Shown here: piece by piece, positions 10,720-20,004 of the stretch | How positions within the stretch are numbered: position 1 is the stretch's first letter | How the letters are laid out: each line of letters starts with the position of its first letter | Program-made: the position numbers and the translations under genes | The notes under the pieces: model-generated | Database searches by the model: none | What the model saw: only the letters and a program-made list of their open reading frames with translations | Told to the model about the DNA's origin: nothing | Source of the DNA: Micrococcaceae bacterium | GTDB taxonomy: Bacteria; Actinomycetota; Actinomycetes; Actinomycetales; Micrococcaceae | Length of the DNA stretch: 64,000 nucleotides | Assembly (NCBI GenBank): GCA_025465475.1 | Contig: JAODMR010000141.1 | Location: 25,425 to 89,424 of the forward strand | Direction of reading: 5' to 3'

Positions 10720-12561
10720 GTGAAGGAAGCAACCACCGATCTGCTGGTTACGCTGCCGCCGTCCAGCAACGTCACGGACCTGCTGCTGGATAGATCTGCG
10801 GCGGACCCCCATGCCCCCATGTTCGAACGCAGGACACCGACGGGCTGGCAAGGAGTTGCCGGAGCGGCCTTCCTGGCGGAGGTCACGTCCGTGGCCAAAG
10901 GGCTGCTCGCTGTCGGCGTCTCCCCCGGTGAGAGGATCGCCGTGATGTCGGAGACCCGGTATGAGTGGGCCGTGGCCGATTTTGCCATCTGGTTCGCCGG
11001 GGGCGTGAGCGTGCCGATCTACGAGACGTCCTCGGCCGCCCAGATCGGATGGATCCTGCAGGACTCCGGTGCCCGGAGGGTCCTGGTGGACACGGCGGAG
11101 CGGGGCTCCCTGGTTCAGGGCGCCGCAGAACGGTCAGAGACGCTCGGCGATGCGCACATCGGTACGTGGCGGCTGGCCTATGACGGCGAGGGCCCCGATC
11201 TGTCCACGCTGGCCGCCCTGGGCGCGGGGGTTTCCGACGCTGAGCTGGAAGGGGTGCGATCCAAGGCGAACCTCACCGATACCGCCTCCATCGTTTACAC
11301 GTCCGGGACCACTGGGCGCCCCCGCGGGTGCTGCATCACGCACGGCAACTTCGCCCTGGTCGCCAGGAACGCCCCCGTTTTCCTGCCCGAGGTGCTGGCC
11401 GCACCCGGATCCCGGACGCTGATGTTCCTTCCGCTGGCCCATGTGCTTGCCCGGGCCGTCCAACTGGCGTGCCTGGCGTCCGGAACAACGGTGGGTCACA
11501 CGACCAGTGCCACCTTGCTTCCCGACCTGGCAACGTTCCGCCCGACCTTCCTGCTCAGTGTTCCCAGGATCTTCGAGAAGGTGCTGGGCGCGGCCCGCCA
11601 GCAGGCGCAATCCAGCGGGCGCCGCCGCCTGTTCCAAACCGCCGAGCGTACCGCCATTTCCTACTCGGAGGCGTTGGAGCGAGCTGCGGTGACGGGCCGG
11701 GCACCCGGGCGGTTGCTACGGGCACGCCACGCGGTGCTTGACAGGTTCGTGTACGCGCGGATCCGGGCCCTGTTCGGCGGCGCGGCCCGCTACGCCATTT
11801 CCGGGGCCAGCCCGCTGAGCCGGCGCGACGCGCACTTCTTTCGCGGTGCCGGCGTGGACGTGCTGGAGGGCTACGGTCTGACCGAATCCACTGCCCCGTG
11901 CACGGTCAACATTCCGTCCCGGACCCGGGTAGGAACGGTGGGCATTCCGCTGCCAGGTACCACCATCCGGATCGCCGACGACGGGGAGGTGCTGGTGCGG
12001 GGCATGGGGGTCTTCGCCGGATACCACAACGACCCCGCCGCAACCGCTGAGGTTTTCACCGACGGCTTCTTCCGTACCGGTGATCTGGGCACGCTTGACG
12101 ATGACGGTTTCCTTACCATTACGGGCCGGAAGAAGGACCTGCTGGTCACCGCAGGCGGCAAGAACGTCTCCCCCGGACCGCTGGAGGAGCAACTCCGTGC
12201 CGCCCGGCTGATTTCCCAGGCCGTCGTGGTTGGCGAAGGCAGGCCGTTCATCGGCGCGCTGCTGACCCTCGATGAAGGGGAGCTCCGCGCCTTCTGCGCC
12301 AGCGCCGGAATGGACCCGGTGGGCGTCGCGGAAGCCGCCGTGGACCCGCGGATCCGGGCTGAACTGCAGCGCGCCGTGGACGCCGCCAACAGCAGCGTCT
12401 CCCGGGCGGAGGCGATCCGCAGCTTCACCGTCCTGGCCACCGACTTCACCGTGGAATCCGGGCATCTCACCCAGTCCCTAAAGGTGAAGCGCGCCGCCGT
12501 CGTCCGTGACTATGCGGATGAGATCGACGCCCTGTACGGGACCGGCGGTACGGCCCGGTAG
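10720..12561 (+). CDS. Long-chain fatty-acid--CoA ligase (AMP-forming)
   Basis: A 613-residue adenylate-forming enzyme, FadD15-like, that activates fatty acids to acyl-CoA through an acyl-AMP. Visible motifs are YTSGTTGRPRGC (P-loop), GYGLTESTAPCTVN, the TGDLG hinge and GRKKDLLVTAGGKNVSP. The GTG start has an AGGAAAGAGGA stretch just upstream. It follows the O-mannosyltransferase gene by 45 bp and could share its transcript. The chain-length class is inferred from the family, not from residues. Confidence 0.92.
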   Translation: MKEATTDLLVTLPPSSNVTDLLLDRSAADPHAPMFERRTPTGWQGVAGAAFLAEVTSVAKGLLAVGVSPGERIAVMSETRYEWAVADFAIWFAGGVSVPIYETSSAAQIGWILQDSGARRVLVDTAERGSLVQGAAERSETLGDAHIGTWRLAYDGEGPDLSTLAALGAGVSDAELEGVRSKANLTDTASIVYTSGTTGRPRGCCITHGNFALVARNAPVFLPEVLAAPGSRTLMFLPLAHVLARAVQLACLASGTTVGHTTSATLLPDLATFRPTFLLSVPRIFEKVLGAARQQAQSSGRRRLFQTAERTAISYSEALERAAVTGRAPGRLLRARHAVLDRFVYARIRALFGGAARYAISGASPLSRRDAHFFRGAGVDVLEGYGLTESTAPCTVNIPSRTRVGTVGIPLPGTTIRIADDGEVLVRGMGVFAGYHNDPAATAEVFTDGFFRTGDLGTLDDDGFLTITGRKKDLLVTAGGKNVSPGPLEEQLRAARLISQAVVVGEGRPFIGALLTLDEGELRAFCASAGMDPVGVAEAAVDPRIRAELQRAVDAANSSVSRAEAIRSFTVLATDFTVESGHLTQSLKVKRAAVVRDYADEIDALYGTGGTAR

Positions 12562-12589
12562 CCGCAGAGGGACCCGTCCCCGAGCGGGC

Positions 12590-13633
12590 TCAGGCGGCCG
12601 GTGCGGCCCGCCGGCCCTGGCCCTGGGCGCGGACGGAACCCTGCCGCCGCCGCTTGGTGGGCCAGGTGAAGGCCAGCACCAGGGAGGAGACGACCAAGAT
12701 GGTGGCCCCGATGAGAATGCCCGCATCCATCCAGAACTGCCCGGGGAACAGCCTGATCAACGTGTCGTTGAGGTAGAAGGTCCAGGTGCCGTTGGCGAAG
12801 AAAATCCGGTGGATGTCGGTGAAGAAGGTGTCCCAGCCCAGGAAGGCCAATACGCCCAAGCCGATGACCAGGACGAGTGTTCCCAATGAACCGGCAAAGA
12901 GGCCTCGCCGCACTCCCCCGCTGCTGTGGCGCAGCAGGTACACGATGAAGACCAGCATCGCCACGGCCAGAATCAGTCCCACCAGGAAAGCCATGGACAG
13001 CACCGACTTGACGTCCGCCATGTGGCTGACTTCGCCAGCGGCAAAAAGCTTGCCGCCCTCCGGGTTCACCAGGTCGCCCAAGTACCGGGAACCGGTAAAG
13101 TTCAGCAAATAGTCGACGGTGTAGGATCCGTAGGTCATCCGGTCGTCAGTGCTGAAGCCAAAGGTATCGGCGGGAAATCCGGGCCGGTGGTATTCAACCC
13201 ACAGGAAGAGCGAGCTGGTGGCAAGCCGGATCGCCCCGGCCAACAGCACGATCGGAAAGAACACCGCCAGGAGGACCTGCAGGACGCGTGGCAGGACGGG
13301 CCTGGCATTGGCTGCCTGCTCCCGCTCGGCAGCTCGCTTGTCGACTTCCTCCTGGGGCGGACGAACGTGAAGGGCTGCCGTGGGCAATGGCTCCGCAAAA
13401 ACCTCCGCGTGGTTCCGGGGGGAGCGGGCACCGGCATCGGCCGGGACGGGGCCCGGAACGGCGCTGCTGCCCGGCGCGGCTGCCCGGGCCCGGGGGCTAC
13501 CCTCGGCCAACGGGACCGCCTCCGTCGGTGCCGTTCCTGTATCCCGCGCCGAAGTGCCGGACGGCTTCATCCATTCAAACGGCACCTCGTCAGCGGATTC
13601 CGGTTCGTTGTCGTAGGCGTTGTTGTTCCTCAC
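12590..13633 (-). CDS. TIGR01906/DUF1461-type integral membrane protein
   Basis: A 347-residue protein. Its long, charged, Pro/Ala-rich N-terminal region (about 130 residues) is probably cytoplasmic. Four or five transmembrane helices follow with the DUF1461 pattern: an extracellular loop with TYGSYTVDYLLNF and later AFLGWDTFFTDIHRIFF. The function of the family is unknown. The start is a GTG with only a weak ribosome site, so a later start inside the disordered region cannot be excluded. It is convergent with the acyl-CoA ligase gene. Confidence 0.85.
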   Translation of the reverse strand: MRNNNAYDNEPESADEVPFEWMKPSGTSARDTGTAPTEAVPLAEGSPRARAAAPGSSAVPGPVPADAGARSPRNHAEVFAEPLPTAALHVRPPQEEVDKRAAEREQAANARPVLPRVLQVLLAVFFPIVLLAGAIRLATSSLFLWVEYHRPGFPADTFGFSTDDRMTYGSYTVDYLLNFTGSRYLGDLVNPEGGKLFAAGEVSHMADVKSVLSMAFLVGLILAVAMLVFIVYLLRHSSGGVRRGLFAGSLGTLVLVIGLGVLAFLGWDTFFTDIHRIFFANGTWTFYLNDTLIRLFPGQFWMDAGILIGATILVVSSLVLAFTWPTKRRRQGSVRAQGQGRRAAPAA

Positions 13634-13690
13634 TCTCCGAGCCTACCCGCCCATTCCCCGGTTACCCGGCCGCCGCCCGGCGCGGGATGG

Positions 13691-14683
13691 TCAGGCGTAG
13701 GCGATGCGGTCCCCGGCGTCCGGTTCGGCCAGATCGCCCCCGTGCCCGGCCCGGTAGGCCCGGCGTCCGAGCACCAGGGCGTAGGTCCAGTAACCGGCCA
13801 ACAGCACCGCGCCAATGGCGAGTTTTATTCCTACCGGCAGCCGGCTTGGCGTGACAAAGGCCTCCACCAACCCTGAGGCGAGCAGCACTAGGACCAGGCC
13901 AAGGGCCACAGTGATCAGTGCCCGGCCCTCGCGCGCCAAAGATTCCAACCGTGGCAACGCCCCGGGCGCCACCCATGCCCAGAAGATGCGAAGTCCTGCG
14001 GCGGCGGCCACGAAAACAGCCGTAAGCTCCATCAGGCCGTGCGGCAGGATGTAGCTGAAGAAGACGTCCCCCTTGCCGTAGGCAAACATGATTCCTCCCG
14101 TCAGGCCGACGTTCTGGGCGTTGAGGTAGAGCTGGTATGGCACGTACAGGCCGGTCACCCCCAAGGCGACGCACTGCGCGGCGATCCAGGCGTTGTTGGT
14201 CCAGACCTGGCCCGCGAAGGACGCCGCAGGGTTCGCCGAGTAGTAATTGATGAAGTCCTCCTGCACCAGTTGCCGCAATCGCTCATCCCCACCCAGCGCC
14301 CGGAGCACGTCGTCGTTGCTCGCTGCCCACGAGCCGTACAGCACCGCGATCAGGGTGAACACCGCGCCCGCCGCCAGCGTGAGCCATCGGATCCGGTAGA
14401 ACGCCACCGGAAGGTCGGCACCAAAGAACCGGGAGACATCTTCGCGGAGATTGGATGGAGCTCCGGTGAGTCGGGTGCGGGCACGGGCGAGGCGGCGGGA
14501 CAGGGTGGCGGACACCGAGCTCTCCGGCGCGATGGACCGCAGGGTGGAGAGGTGGCTGGAGGCACTCTGGTAAAGGCGCAGCAACTCGTCCGCTTCCGCG
14601 CCCGTCAGCCGGCGGCGGCGGGTCAGCTGCTCCAGCCGGTCCCACTGGTCGGCGTGCACGGAAGCGAAGGCGTCCTGGTCCAC
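13691..14683 (-). CDS. Stage II sporulation protein M (SpoIIM)-like membrane protein
   Basis: A 330-residue membrane protein with an N-terminal soluble helical part (residues 1-100) and about six helices. It matches the SpoIIM/DUF95 family found in non-sporulating actinobacteria beside an RDD protein. The conserved block FINYYSANPAASFAGQVWTN and the HGLMELTAVFVAAAAGL stretch are typical. The start is a GTG at 14683. It is divergent from the RDD gene, with 83 bp between. A shared function in membrane remodelling is only an inference. Confidence 0.87.
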   Translation of the reverse strand: MDQDAFASVHADQWDRLEQLTRRRRLTGAEADELLRLYQSASSHLSTLRSIAPESSVSATLSRRLARARTRLTGAPSNLREDVSRFFGADLPVAFYRIRWLTLAAGAVFTLIAVLYGSWAASNDDVLRALGGDERLRQLVQEDFINYYSANPAASFAGQVWTNNAWIAAQCVALGVTGLYVPYQLYLNAQNVGLTGGIMFAYGKGDVFFSYILPHGLMELTAVFVAAAAGLRIFWAWVAPGALPRLESLAREGRALITVALGLVLVLLASGLVEAFVTPSRLPVGIKLAIGAVLLAGYWTYALVLGRRAYRAGHGGDLAEPDAGDRIAYA

Positions 14684-14766
14684 GTCCCCAGCCTAGCTGG
14701 TGACCCGCTGGATACACTGGGTCCAGCGCGCCAGCCCGGCGCCAGGAACCGGCAGGAGGACCGGGT

Positions 14767-15582
14767 TTGAGCTCCGTTGTGACGGGCGAGGCCGTTGTCC
14801 TGGAACTGCGCCCGGCCTCGTTTGCGGCCCGGACCGTCGCGGCACTGATTGACGCCGTCGTCGTGGTTGCTGCGGCGATCCTCTCCTTCCTGGCATTTGC
14901 CGCGCTCCCACCCGTGGTTGACCAGGCGGCAGGGACGGTGCTGGTGCTGGGCCTGGTGCTGGTGCTCCTAGTGGGGCTGCCGGTCACGGTTGAAACCCTG
15001 TCGCGGGGCCGGTCGCTGGGCAAGCTGTTGATGGGATTGCGCGTGGTGCGCGACGACGGCGGGGCGATCCGCTTTCGGCATGCCCTGATCCGCGGGTTGA
15101 TTGGTTTCCTGGAGCTCTACCTGATGCTCGGTTCGGTGGCTGTTGCGGCGGCCCTGATGAACAGCCGCTCCAAACGGCTGGGTGACATGGTGGCCGGCAC
15201 CTATGCGCTGCGTGAGCGGGTTCCCGCGCCGCCGCCCCTGCTGCTGCAGGTGCCTCCAGCCCTGCGGGTCTGGGCCTCACTGGCCGACATCGGCCGGATC
15301 CCTGATTCGCTGGCACGCCGGGTGCTGCAGTTCCTGCGCCAGGCGGACAGGATGTCCCCGTCGTCGCGGGATCGGCTGGCAGCCCTACTCGCGGCGGAGG
15401 CCGCCGTTCTTGTTGCTCCGCCACCGCCCCCATCGACGCCGGCCGACGTGTTCCTGGCCGCGTTGTGTGCGGAGCGGCGGAACCGCGAGCTGCTCAGGCT
15501 GCGGGAGCAGCGCGGCCGGTCCGAGGAGGTTGCACAGCGGCTCTACACCTTGCCGTTCGCCCGGAACCGGGGCCAGCAATGA
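14767..15582 (+). CDS. RDD family membrane protein
   Basis: A 271-residue protein with the RDD domain in its first 150 residues. The signature Arg is in ASFAARTVAALIDAVVV, followed by ETLSRGRSLGKLLMGLRVV and SRSKRLGDMVAGTYALR. A soluble C-terminal tail follows. The start is the TTG at 14767, supported by AGGAGG about eight bases upstream. RDD proteins are small integral membrane proteins, sometimes ion transporters; no specific substrate can be assigned. It pairs with the divergent SpoIIM-like gene. Confidence 0.9.
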   Translation: MSSVVTGEAVVLELRPASFAARTVAALIDAVVVVAAAILSFLAFAALPPVVDQAAGTVLVLGLVLVLLVGLPVTVETLSRGRSLGKLLMGLRVVRDDGGAIRFRHALIRGLIGFLELYLMLGSVAVAAALMNSRSKRLGDMVAGTYALRERVPAPPPLLLQVPPALRVWASLADIGRIPDSLARRVLQFLRQADRMSPSSRDRLAALLAAEAAVLVAPPPPPSTPADVFLAALCAERRNRELLRLREQRGRSEEVAQRLYTLPFARNRGQQ

Positions 15583-15649
15583 ACCCTGACGGGACTCTGA
15601 ACCAGGGCCAGCACTGAAGCCTGGCTGGCCGCTGGGAGGGGCAGGAAGC

Positions 15650-16891
15650 CTAGCGGGAGGGGTATGCCGCCCAGGGAATGTTCCAGTCGCCGTACCCGTC
15701 GGTGGGCGCTGCGGATTCGCTGACGCTGTTGATGACCTGCACCACGTCCCCGATGCCCATGTTGTTGAAGACCCAGGCGGCTCCCTCAGCGTTCATGCCG
15801 ATGCAACCGTGGGACAGGTTCAGCTCGCCGATGTAGGCCACGGCGGAGTCTGTGGCCTGGTGGATGAATTCACCGCTGGGCGTCAGGCGGGTCGCGTAGT
15901 TCACGTCCAGTTCCCCGTAGTTGGCCGGGTCGTCCTTCGCCAGGCCGATGGAGGAGGCGACAAAGTGCGCGGTCCGCTGCTTGTCCATCAGCACCAGGTA
16001 ACCCGATGCGGAGGGGAAGCGCTCGTCCCCCATGGTTACGAGGAAGTGCTGGGCGGGCTGGTCGTTGATGAACACGTCAGCCACGTGGTTGGCAGAGTCT
16101 GCGACCATGACCATCTTGTTCCCGATGGGAATGGTCATGGTTTTGTTGAAGTTTCCGATCTGCCCGTTTCCCAGGTCCACGCCGAAAAGCTTCATGTCGA
16201 TCGTGATGGTGCTGTTGGCCGTCCAGAAACTCTCCGGGCGGAAACGCACCATCTTGTCGCTGTACCAATGGAAGGCGCCCACCTGCCCGGCCGTTGTCGT
16301 GATCCGGATGGCGTTTTCGACGGCTTCCTTGTTCAGGACCGGCTCGCTGAAGGTGATCTGGATGGGCTGGGCGACACCGACTTTCTGCCCGTTGAGCGGG
16401 TAGACGGCTGCGTCCGCCTCATGGGAGGCGGGCACGGTATTGAAAGTCTGGGTCTTGCGGACTTCCTGCCCGGCAGCGTCGAGTGCCGCGTAGCTGACCG
16501 TGTAGGAGGTGTCGAAGGCCAACTCCCCGGTGGAGGTCCAGGTCGCTTGATCGGGGCTGGTCTGTCCCCCGACCACCGCGCCCGTTTTGCGTTCGGTGAC
16601 GGTCACCGACTTCAGGGTGCCGTTCGTCGCCCTCACCACCACGGGAGCCGCCGGGTTCACCTGCTCGGCGCCGTTCGTGGGGGTCACGCCCACGTCCACA
16701 GGCTTGAACTCACGGGTGGGGGTCGCCGAAGCTGAGGCGGTGGGTACTGTAGGCGCGGCTACCGGGGCCTGCGCCGTGGCGGGCGCTGCCTGGGGCAACG
16801 CGCTTGCCGCCCCCACTCCGCCGGCAGCTGCCGCGAGGCAGACAACTGTTACCAGGCCAATTTTCCAACCCTTGCTGCTGCCTTTAGCCAC
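15650..16891 (-). CDS. L,D-transpeptidase with Ig-like domains (YkuD)
   Basis: An exported cell-wall enzyme of about 413 residues forming 3-3 peptidoglycan cross-links. A basic N-terminus and one hydrophobic helix (KIGLVTVVCLAAAAGGVGAA) form a signal or anchor. An Ala/Pro/Thr linker, two Ig-like regions and a C-terminal YkuD domain with SHGCIGMN (catalytic Cys) follow. The GTG at 16891 is chosen because GGGAG lies six bases upstream; the frame is open to 16918. The domain order matches mycobacterial LdtMt2-type enzymes. It is convergent with the RDD gene, 67 bp apart. Confidence 0.92.
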   Translation of the reverse strand: MAKGSSKGWKIGLVTVVCLAAAAGGVGAASALPQAAPATAQAPVAAPTVPTASASATPTREFKPVDVGVTPTNGAEQVNPAAPVVVRATNGTLKSVTVTERKTGAVVGGQTSPDQATWTSTGELAFDTSYTVSYAALDAAGQEVRKTQTFNTVPASHEADAAVYPLNGQKVGVAQPIQITFSEPVLNKEAVENAIRITTTAGQVGAFHWYSDKMVRFRPESFWTANSTITIDMKLFGVDLGNGQIGNFNKTMTIPIGNKMVMVADSANHVADVFINDQPAQHFLVTMGDERFPSASGYLVLMDKQRTAHFVASSIGLAKDDPANYGELDVNYATRLTPSGEFIHQATDSAVAYIGELNLSHGCIGMNAEGAAWVFNNMGIGDVVQVINSVSESAAPTDGYGDWNIPWAAYPSR

Positions 16892-17083
16892 TGTGAACTC
16901 CCACACCGATCGCCCCAATACTCCTTCAACAGCGTCCGCGGGGCCGGGTCTAAAACCCCGGACTGCGGCCGCTGCTGCGCCGCGGCACTTCAGGCCGCCT
17001 CCCTATTCTAGTGGATGGCGGCTTCCCGGAACTTCGGTGCCGTGAAACAGGAGTGCAACGATGCGGCGCTACGGAGCCGCGGA

Positions 17084-18574
17084 TCAGTAACGGTAGTGGT
17101 CCGACTTGAACGGTCCGGCCACGTCCACGCCCAGGTATTCGGCCTGGTCCTTGGACAGCTCAGACAACTCGACGCCCAAAGCTGACAGGTGCAGGCGGGC
17201 AACTTTCTCATCCAGGATCTTGGGCAGCACGTAGACGCGGTTCTCGTATTCCGGTGCGCCCCCGGGTCCCTCCTGAGCGTGCTTGGTGTAGAGCTCGATC
17301 TGCGCGATGGTCTGGTTGGCGAAGGAGTTGCTCATCACGAAGGACGGGTGCCCGGTGGCGTTGCCAAGATTGAGCAGGCGCCCTTCGGACAGGACGATGA
17401 TGGACCGTGCCTGCTCCCCGTCCCGGTCGGCGTCGAAGACCCACTCGTGCACCTGCGGTTTGATTTCGACCTTCCTGATCCCGGGAACGCGAGCCAGGCC
17501 TGCCATGTCTATTTCGTTGTCGAAGTGGCCGATATTGCCCACAATGGCCTTGTTCTTCATCTGCACCATATGCTCGGCAAGGATCACGTCCTTGTTGCCG
17601 GTGGTGGTGATGAAGATGTCGCCCTGTTCCAGCACCGATTCCAGCCGGGCGACCTGGTAGCCGTCCATCGCTGCCTGCAGCGCGCAGATGGGGTCAATCT
17701 CAGTCACGATGACGCGTGAACCCTGCCCGCGGAGCGCCTCGGCGGCTCCCTTGCCGACGTCGCCGTAGCCGCAGACGACGGCAACCTTGCCGCCCATCAA
17801 AACGTCCGTGGCCCGGTTCAGGCCGTCCGGCAGGGAGTGGTGGATGCCGTACTTGTTGTCGAACTTGCTCTTGGTGACAGAGTCGTTGACGTTGATCTCG
17901 GGGAACAACAGTTTGCCCTGCTCCGCCAGCTGGTAGAGCCGGAGGACGCCGGTGGTGGTTTCCTCGGTGACGCCGCGGATCCCGCCGGCTATGCGGGTCC
18001 ACTTCTGGGGATCCTCTGCGAGGGTGCGGCGCAGCACGTCCAGGATGATGGCGTACTCTTCGGGATCATCAGCGCCCGCTTCGGGTACGGCACCGGCCGC
18101 TTCGAACTCAACGCCCTTGTGCAGCAGCAAGGTGGCGTCCCCGCCGTCGTCAAGGATCATGTTCGGGCCGAGTTCGGGGTTGGCGTCCGCTCCGGGCCAG
18201 GTGAGGATCTGCTGGGCGGTCCACCAGTACTCCTCCAGGGTTTCACCCTTCCACGCGAAGACAGGAACGCCCTGGGGGTCCTCGACGGTGCCGTCGCCGA
18301 CGACGATGGCGGCAGCTGCCTCGTTCTGCGTGGAGAAGATGTTGCAGGAGGCCCAGCGGACTTCTGCGCCCAACGCAACAAGCGTTTCGATCAATACCGC
18401 GGTTTGCACCGTCATATGCAGCGAGCCGGCGATTCGGGCGCCCCGCAGCGGCTGGCTCTCGCCGAATTCACGGCGCAACGACATCAGGCCGGGCATTTCG
18501 TGTTCGGCCAGGCGGATCTGGTGCCGACCGGCTTCCGCCAGGGAGATGTCAGCGATTCGATAGTCCAGGGTCAT
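17084..18574 (-). CDS. ahcY: Adenosylhomocysteinase
   Basis: A 496-residue S-adenosylhomocysteine hydrolase that reversibly splits SAH to homocysteine and adenosine, an NAD-dependent step of the activated methyl cycle. The NAD-binding loop is [17 protein letters not shown]. Other signatures are [14 protein letters not shown], the actinobacterial-length insert near residues 150-190, and the C-terminal end SDHYRY. The start is the ATG at 18574 with GAAGGA nine bases upstream. It lies 58 bp downstream of the Trm112-like gene on the same strand and is probably co-transcribed. Confidence 0.97.
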   Translation of the reverse strand: MTLDYRIADISLAEAGRHQIRLAEHEMPGLMSLRREFGESQPLRGARIAGSLHMTVQTAVLIETLVALGAEVRWASCNIFSTQNEAAAAIVVGDGTVEDPQGVPVFAWKGETLEEYWWTAQQILTWPGADANPELGPNMILDDGGDATLLLHKGVEFEAAGAVPEAGADDPEEYAIILDVLRRTLAEDPQKWTRIAGGIRGVTEETTTGVLRLYQLAEQGKLLFPEINVNDSVTKSKFDNKYGIHHSLPDGLNRATDVLMGGKVAVVCGYGDVGKGAAEALRGQGSRVIVTEIDPICALQAAMDGYQVARLESVLEQGDIFITTTGNKDVILAEHMVQMKNKAIVGNIGHFDNEIDMAGLARVPGIRKVEIKPQVHEWVFDADRDGEQARSIIVLSEGRLLNLGNATGHPSFVMSNSFANQTIAQIELYTKHAQEGPGGAPEYENRVYVLPKILDEKVARLHLSALGVELSELSKDQAEYLGVDVAGPFKSDHYRY

Positions 18575-18632
18575 GTCGGCAGTCCTTCAGTACGTGGAGG
18601 GGAGTTTGGTGGCCGTCGGTGCGGCCGGTGGA

Positions 18633-18824
18633 TCAGGAGGCGCCGGCCGTCTCGGCCAGCTGCTCGGGCCGGAGCAGCAGCACTATGTCATCCTCGATCG
18701 CGTAGCGGAGGGCTGTGCCGTCCGGTCCGGGAACGGAACTGACCAACTGGTTGCCCTGCTGGGTCAACGACGAGGCGGTGACCGGGCAGCGCAGCACGGC
18801 TAGGAGTTCGGCTCTGATCTGCAT
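18633..18824 (-). CDS. Trm112-like small protein (UPF0434)
   Basis: A 63-residue protein of the Trm112/YcaR-like family, with the opening LLAVLRCPVTASSL and a later YAIEDDIVLLLRPEQ. Family members are small zinc-ribbon-derived partners of methyltransferases, but here only one Cys remains, so metal binding is doubtful. AGGAAG lies eight bases before the ATG. Its place directly before ahcY fits a link with methylation. Confidence 0.85.
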   Translation of the reverse strand: MQIRAELLAVLRCPVTASSLTQQGNQLVSSVPGPDGTALRYAIEDDIVLLLRPEQLAETAGAS

Positions 18825-18900
18825 GGCGGTTACTTCCTAAAGAGGCGATGGGATGCCGCGCCGGGAACTGCGGGCATGCGTTCAGCCTAGCCCTGGGTGA

Positions 18901-19296
18901 TCAGTCCCGCAGAATGCGCAGGTGCCCGCGTCGCGGCGGCGCCACCGTGCCAGTGGGAGGCTCCAAAGCCGTTCTGCTGCCACGCTGGGAACGGGTGTCA
19001 TCATCGGAGTCCCGCGGCACTGCCGCTTCACGCACCGCATCCGCAAGAGCGAGAAGGTCATCGGGACCGGGACCGGCAGGCACCTCAGGCATCGCCAGCC
19101 GGACGACGTCCCAGCCGCGGGGAACGGTTAGCCGGTCCGCGTGCGGTCCGCACAGGTCGTAGCAGTGGGGTTCCGCGTAGGTGGCCAGGGGTCCCAACAC
19201 TGCAGTGGAATCCGAATAGACGTACGTCAACGTGGCGACAGCCGACTCGCGGCATCCGGGTCTGGTGCATTGACGTAAGTTTCCCACGGCTACCAA
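18901..19296 (-). CDS. DUF3499 family protein
   Basis: A 131-residue actinobacterial DUF3499 protein. The N-terminal half has CTRPGCRESAVATLTY and a YDLCGPHADRLTVPRGW block, with Cys and His spaced like a small metal-binding fold. The C-terminal tail is basic and disordered. The frame opens with TTG at 19296, and a GTG three codons in is an equally possible start. The function is unknown. It is divergent from the metallopeptidase-fold gene, a pairing seen in related genomes. Confidence 0.85.
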   Translation of the reverse strand: MVAVGNLRQCTRPGCRESAVATLTYVYSDSTAVLGPLATYAEPHCYDLCGPHADRLTVPRGWDVVRLAMPEVPAGPGPDDLLALADAVREAAVPRDSDDDTRSQRGSRTALEPPTGTVAPPRRGHLRILRD

Positions 19297-19379
19297 GGGT
19301 ACCCGCCACGGGACGAAGCGCCGTGCACACCGCGCGGGTAGCCGTCGAAAATGTTTGGCGAGCGCACTAGAGTCAGAAC

Positions 19380-19928
19380 ATGACGTTCATGGCCAATCCT
19401 TCGGGCTTTTCCATCCGGCCGGAACCGATGACCGAGCCCGGCACGCCGGAGGCGGCGACAGGTAACGCGGCAGGGTACGACGGCGGCGGCCCCCGGCGCA
19501 GCTTCCGGCAACGGCGGCGGAACCGCCACGGCAGGGGCCTGCGCGGAGACCTGTTGTTGCCCACCCTGCCGGGTGCGCGCACCAGGGCGGAGCGCTTCGA
19601 CGAGCTGGTGATGGAATCGGCCGACCGGTTGAGCGACCTCTGGGGCCAGCCCATGGAGGCCGTTGATTTTGGCGTGGAGGACATTCCCGCTGACCTGGAG
19701 CGCCTGCTGGGCACCTTTGAGCGCGCTCCGCTGGGCATTCACCGAGCCGCCACTGCTGGCCGGCGGGGGCTGATCACCATCTATCGGCGGCCCATCGAAC
19801 AGTTGGCTGACACCGATGAGGAGCTGCGGGACATCATCCACGAAGTCATCATCGAGCAGGCGGCAGGAATCCTGAACGTTGCCCCGGAGGCCGTTGATCC
19901 CATTTACCGGCGCAGTCGCAGACTCTGA
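19380..19928 (+). CDS. Metallopeptidase-fold protein (zincin-like, PF06262-type), probably inactive
   Basis: A 182-residue protein. About 65 basic, Gly/Arg-rich residues precede a zincin-like domain recognisable from RFDELVMESADRLSDLW, LITIYRRPIEQLADT and ELRDIIHEVIIEQAAGIL. The family's active helix is normally HExxH. Here it reads HEVII, so the second zinc-binding His is absent, as seen directly in the sequence. The protein may therefore bind rather than cut. The ATG at 19380 is the chosen start. It is divergent from DUF3499. Confidence 0.78.
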   Translation: MTFMANPSGFSIRPEPMTEPGTPEAATGNAAGYDGGGPRRSFRQRRRNRHGRGLRGDLLLPTLPGARTRAERFDELVMESADRLSDLWGQPMEAVDFGVEDIPADLERLLGTFERAPLGIHRAATAGRRGLITIYRRPIEQLADTDEELRDIIHEVIIEQAAGILNVAPEAVDPIYRRSRRL

Positions 19929-20004
19929 CAGCGGCGGACGGCCGTTCCGGCACGGCTGGCTTTCCCTGCCTGCCCGCGTGCTGACAGTCCCCCGGGGCGG
20001 AGGG

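Noticed and set aside
15560..15620. Near-duplicate GGGCCAGCA-TGA sequence at the end of the RDD gene
   Set aside because: A short imperfect duplication around the stop codon with no sign of function.
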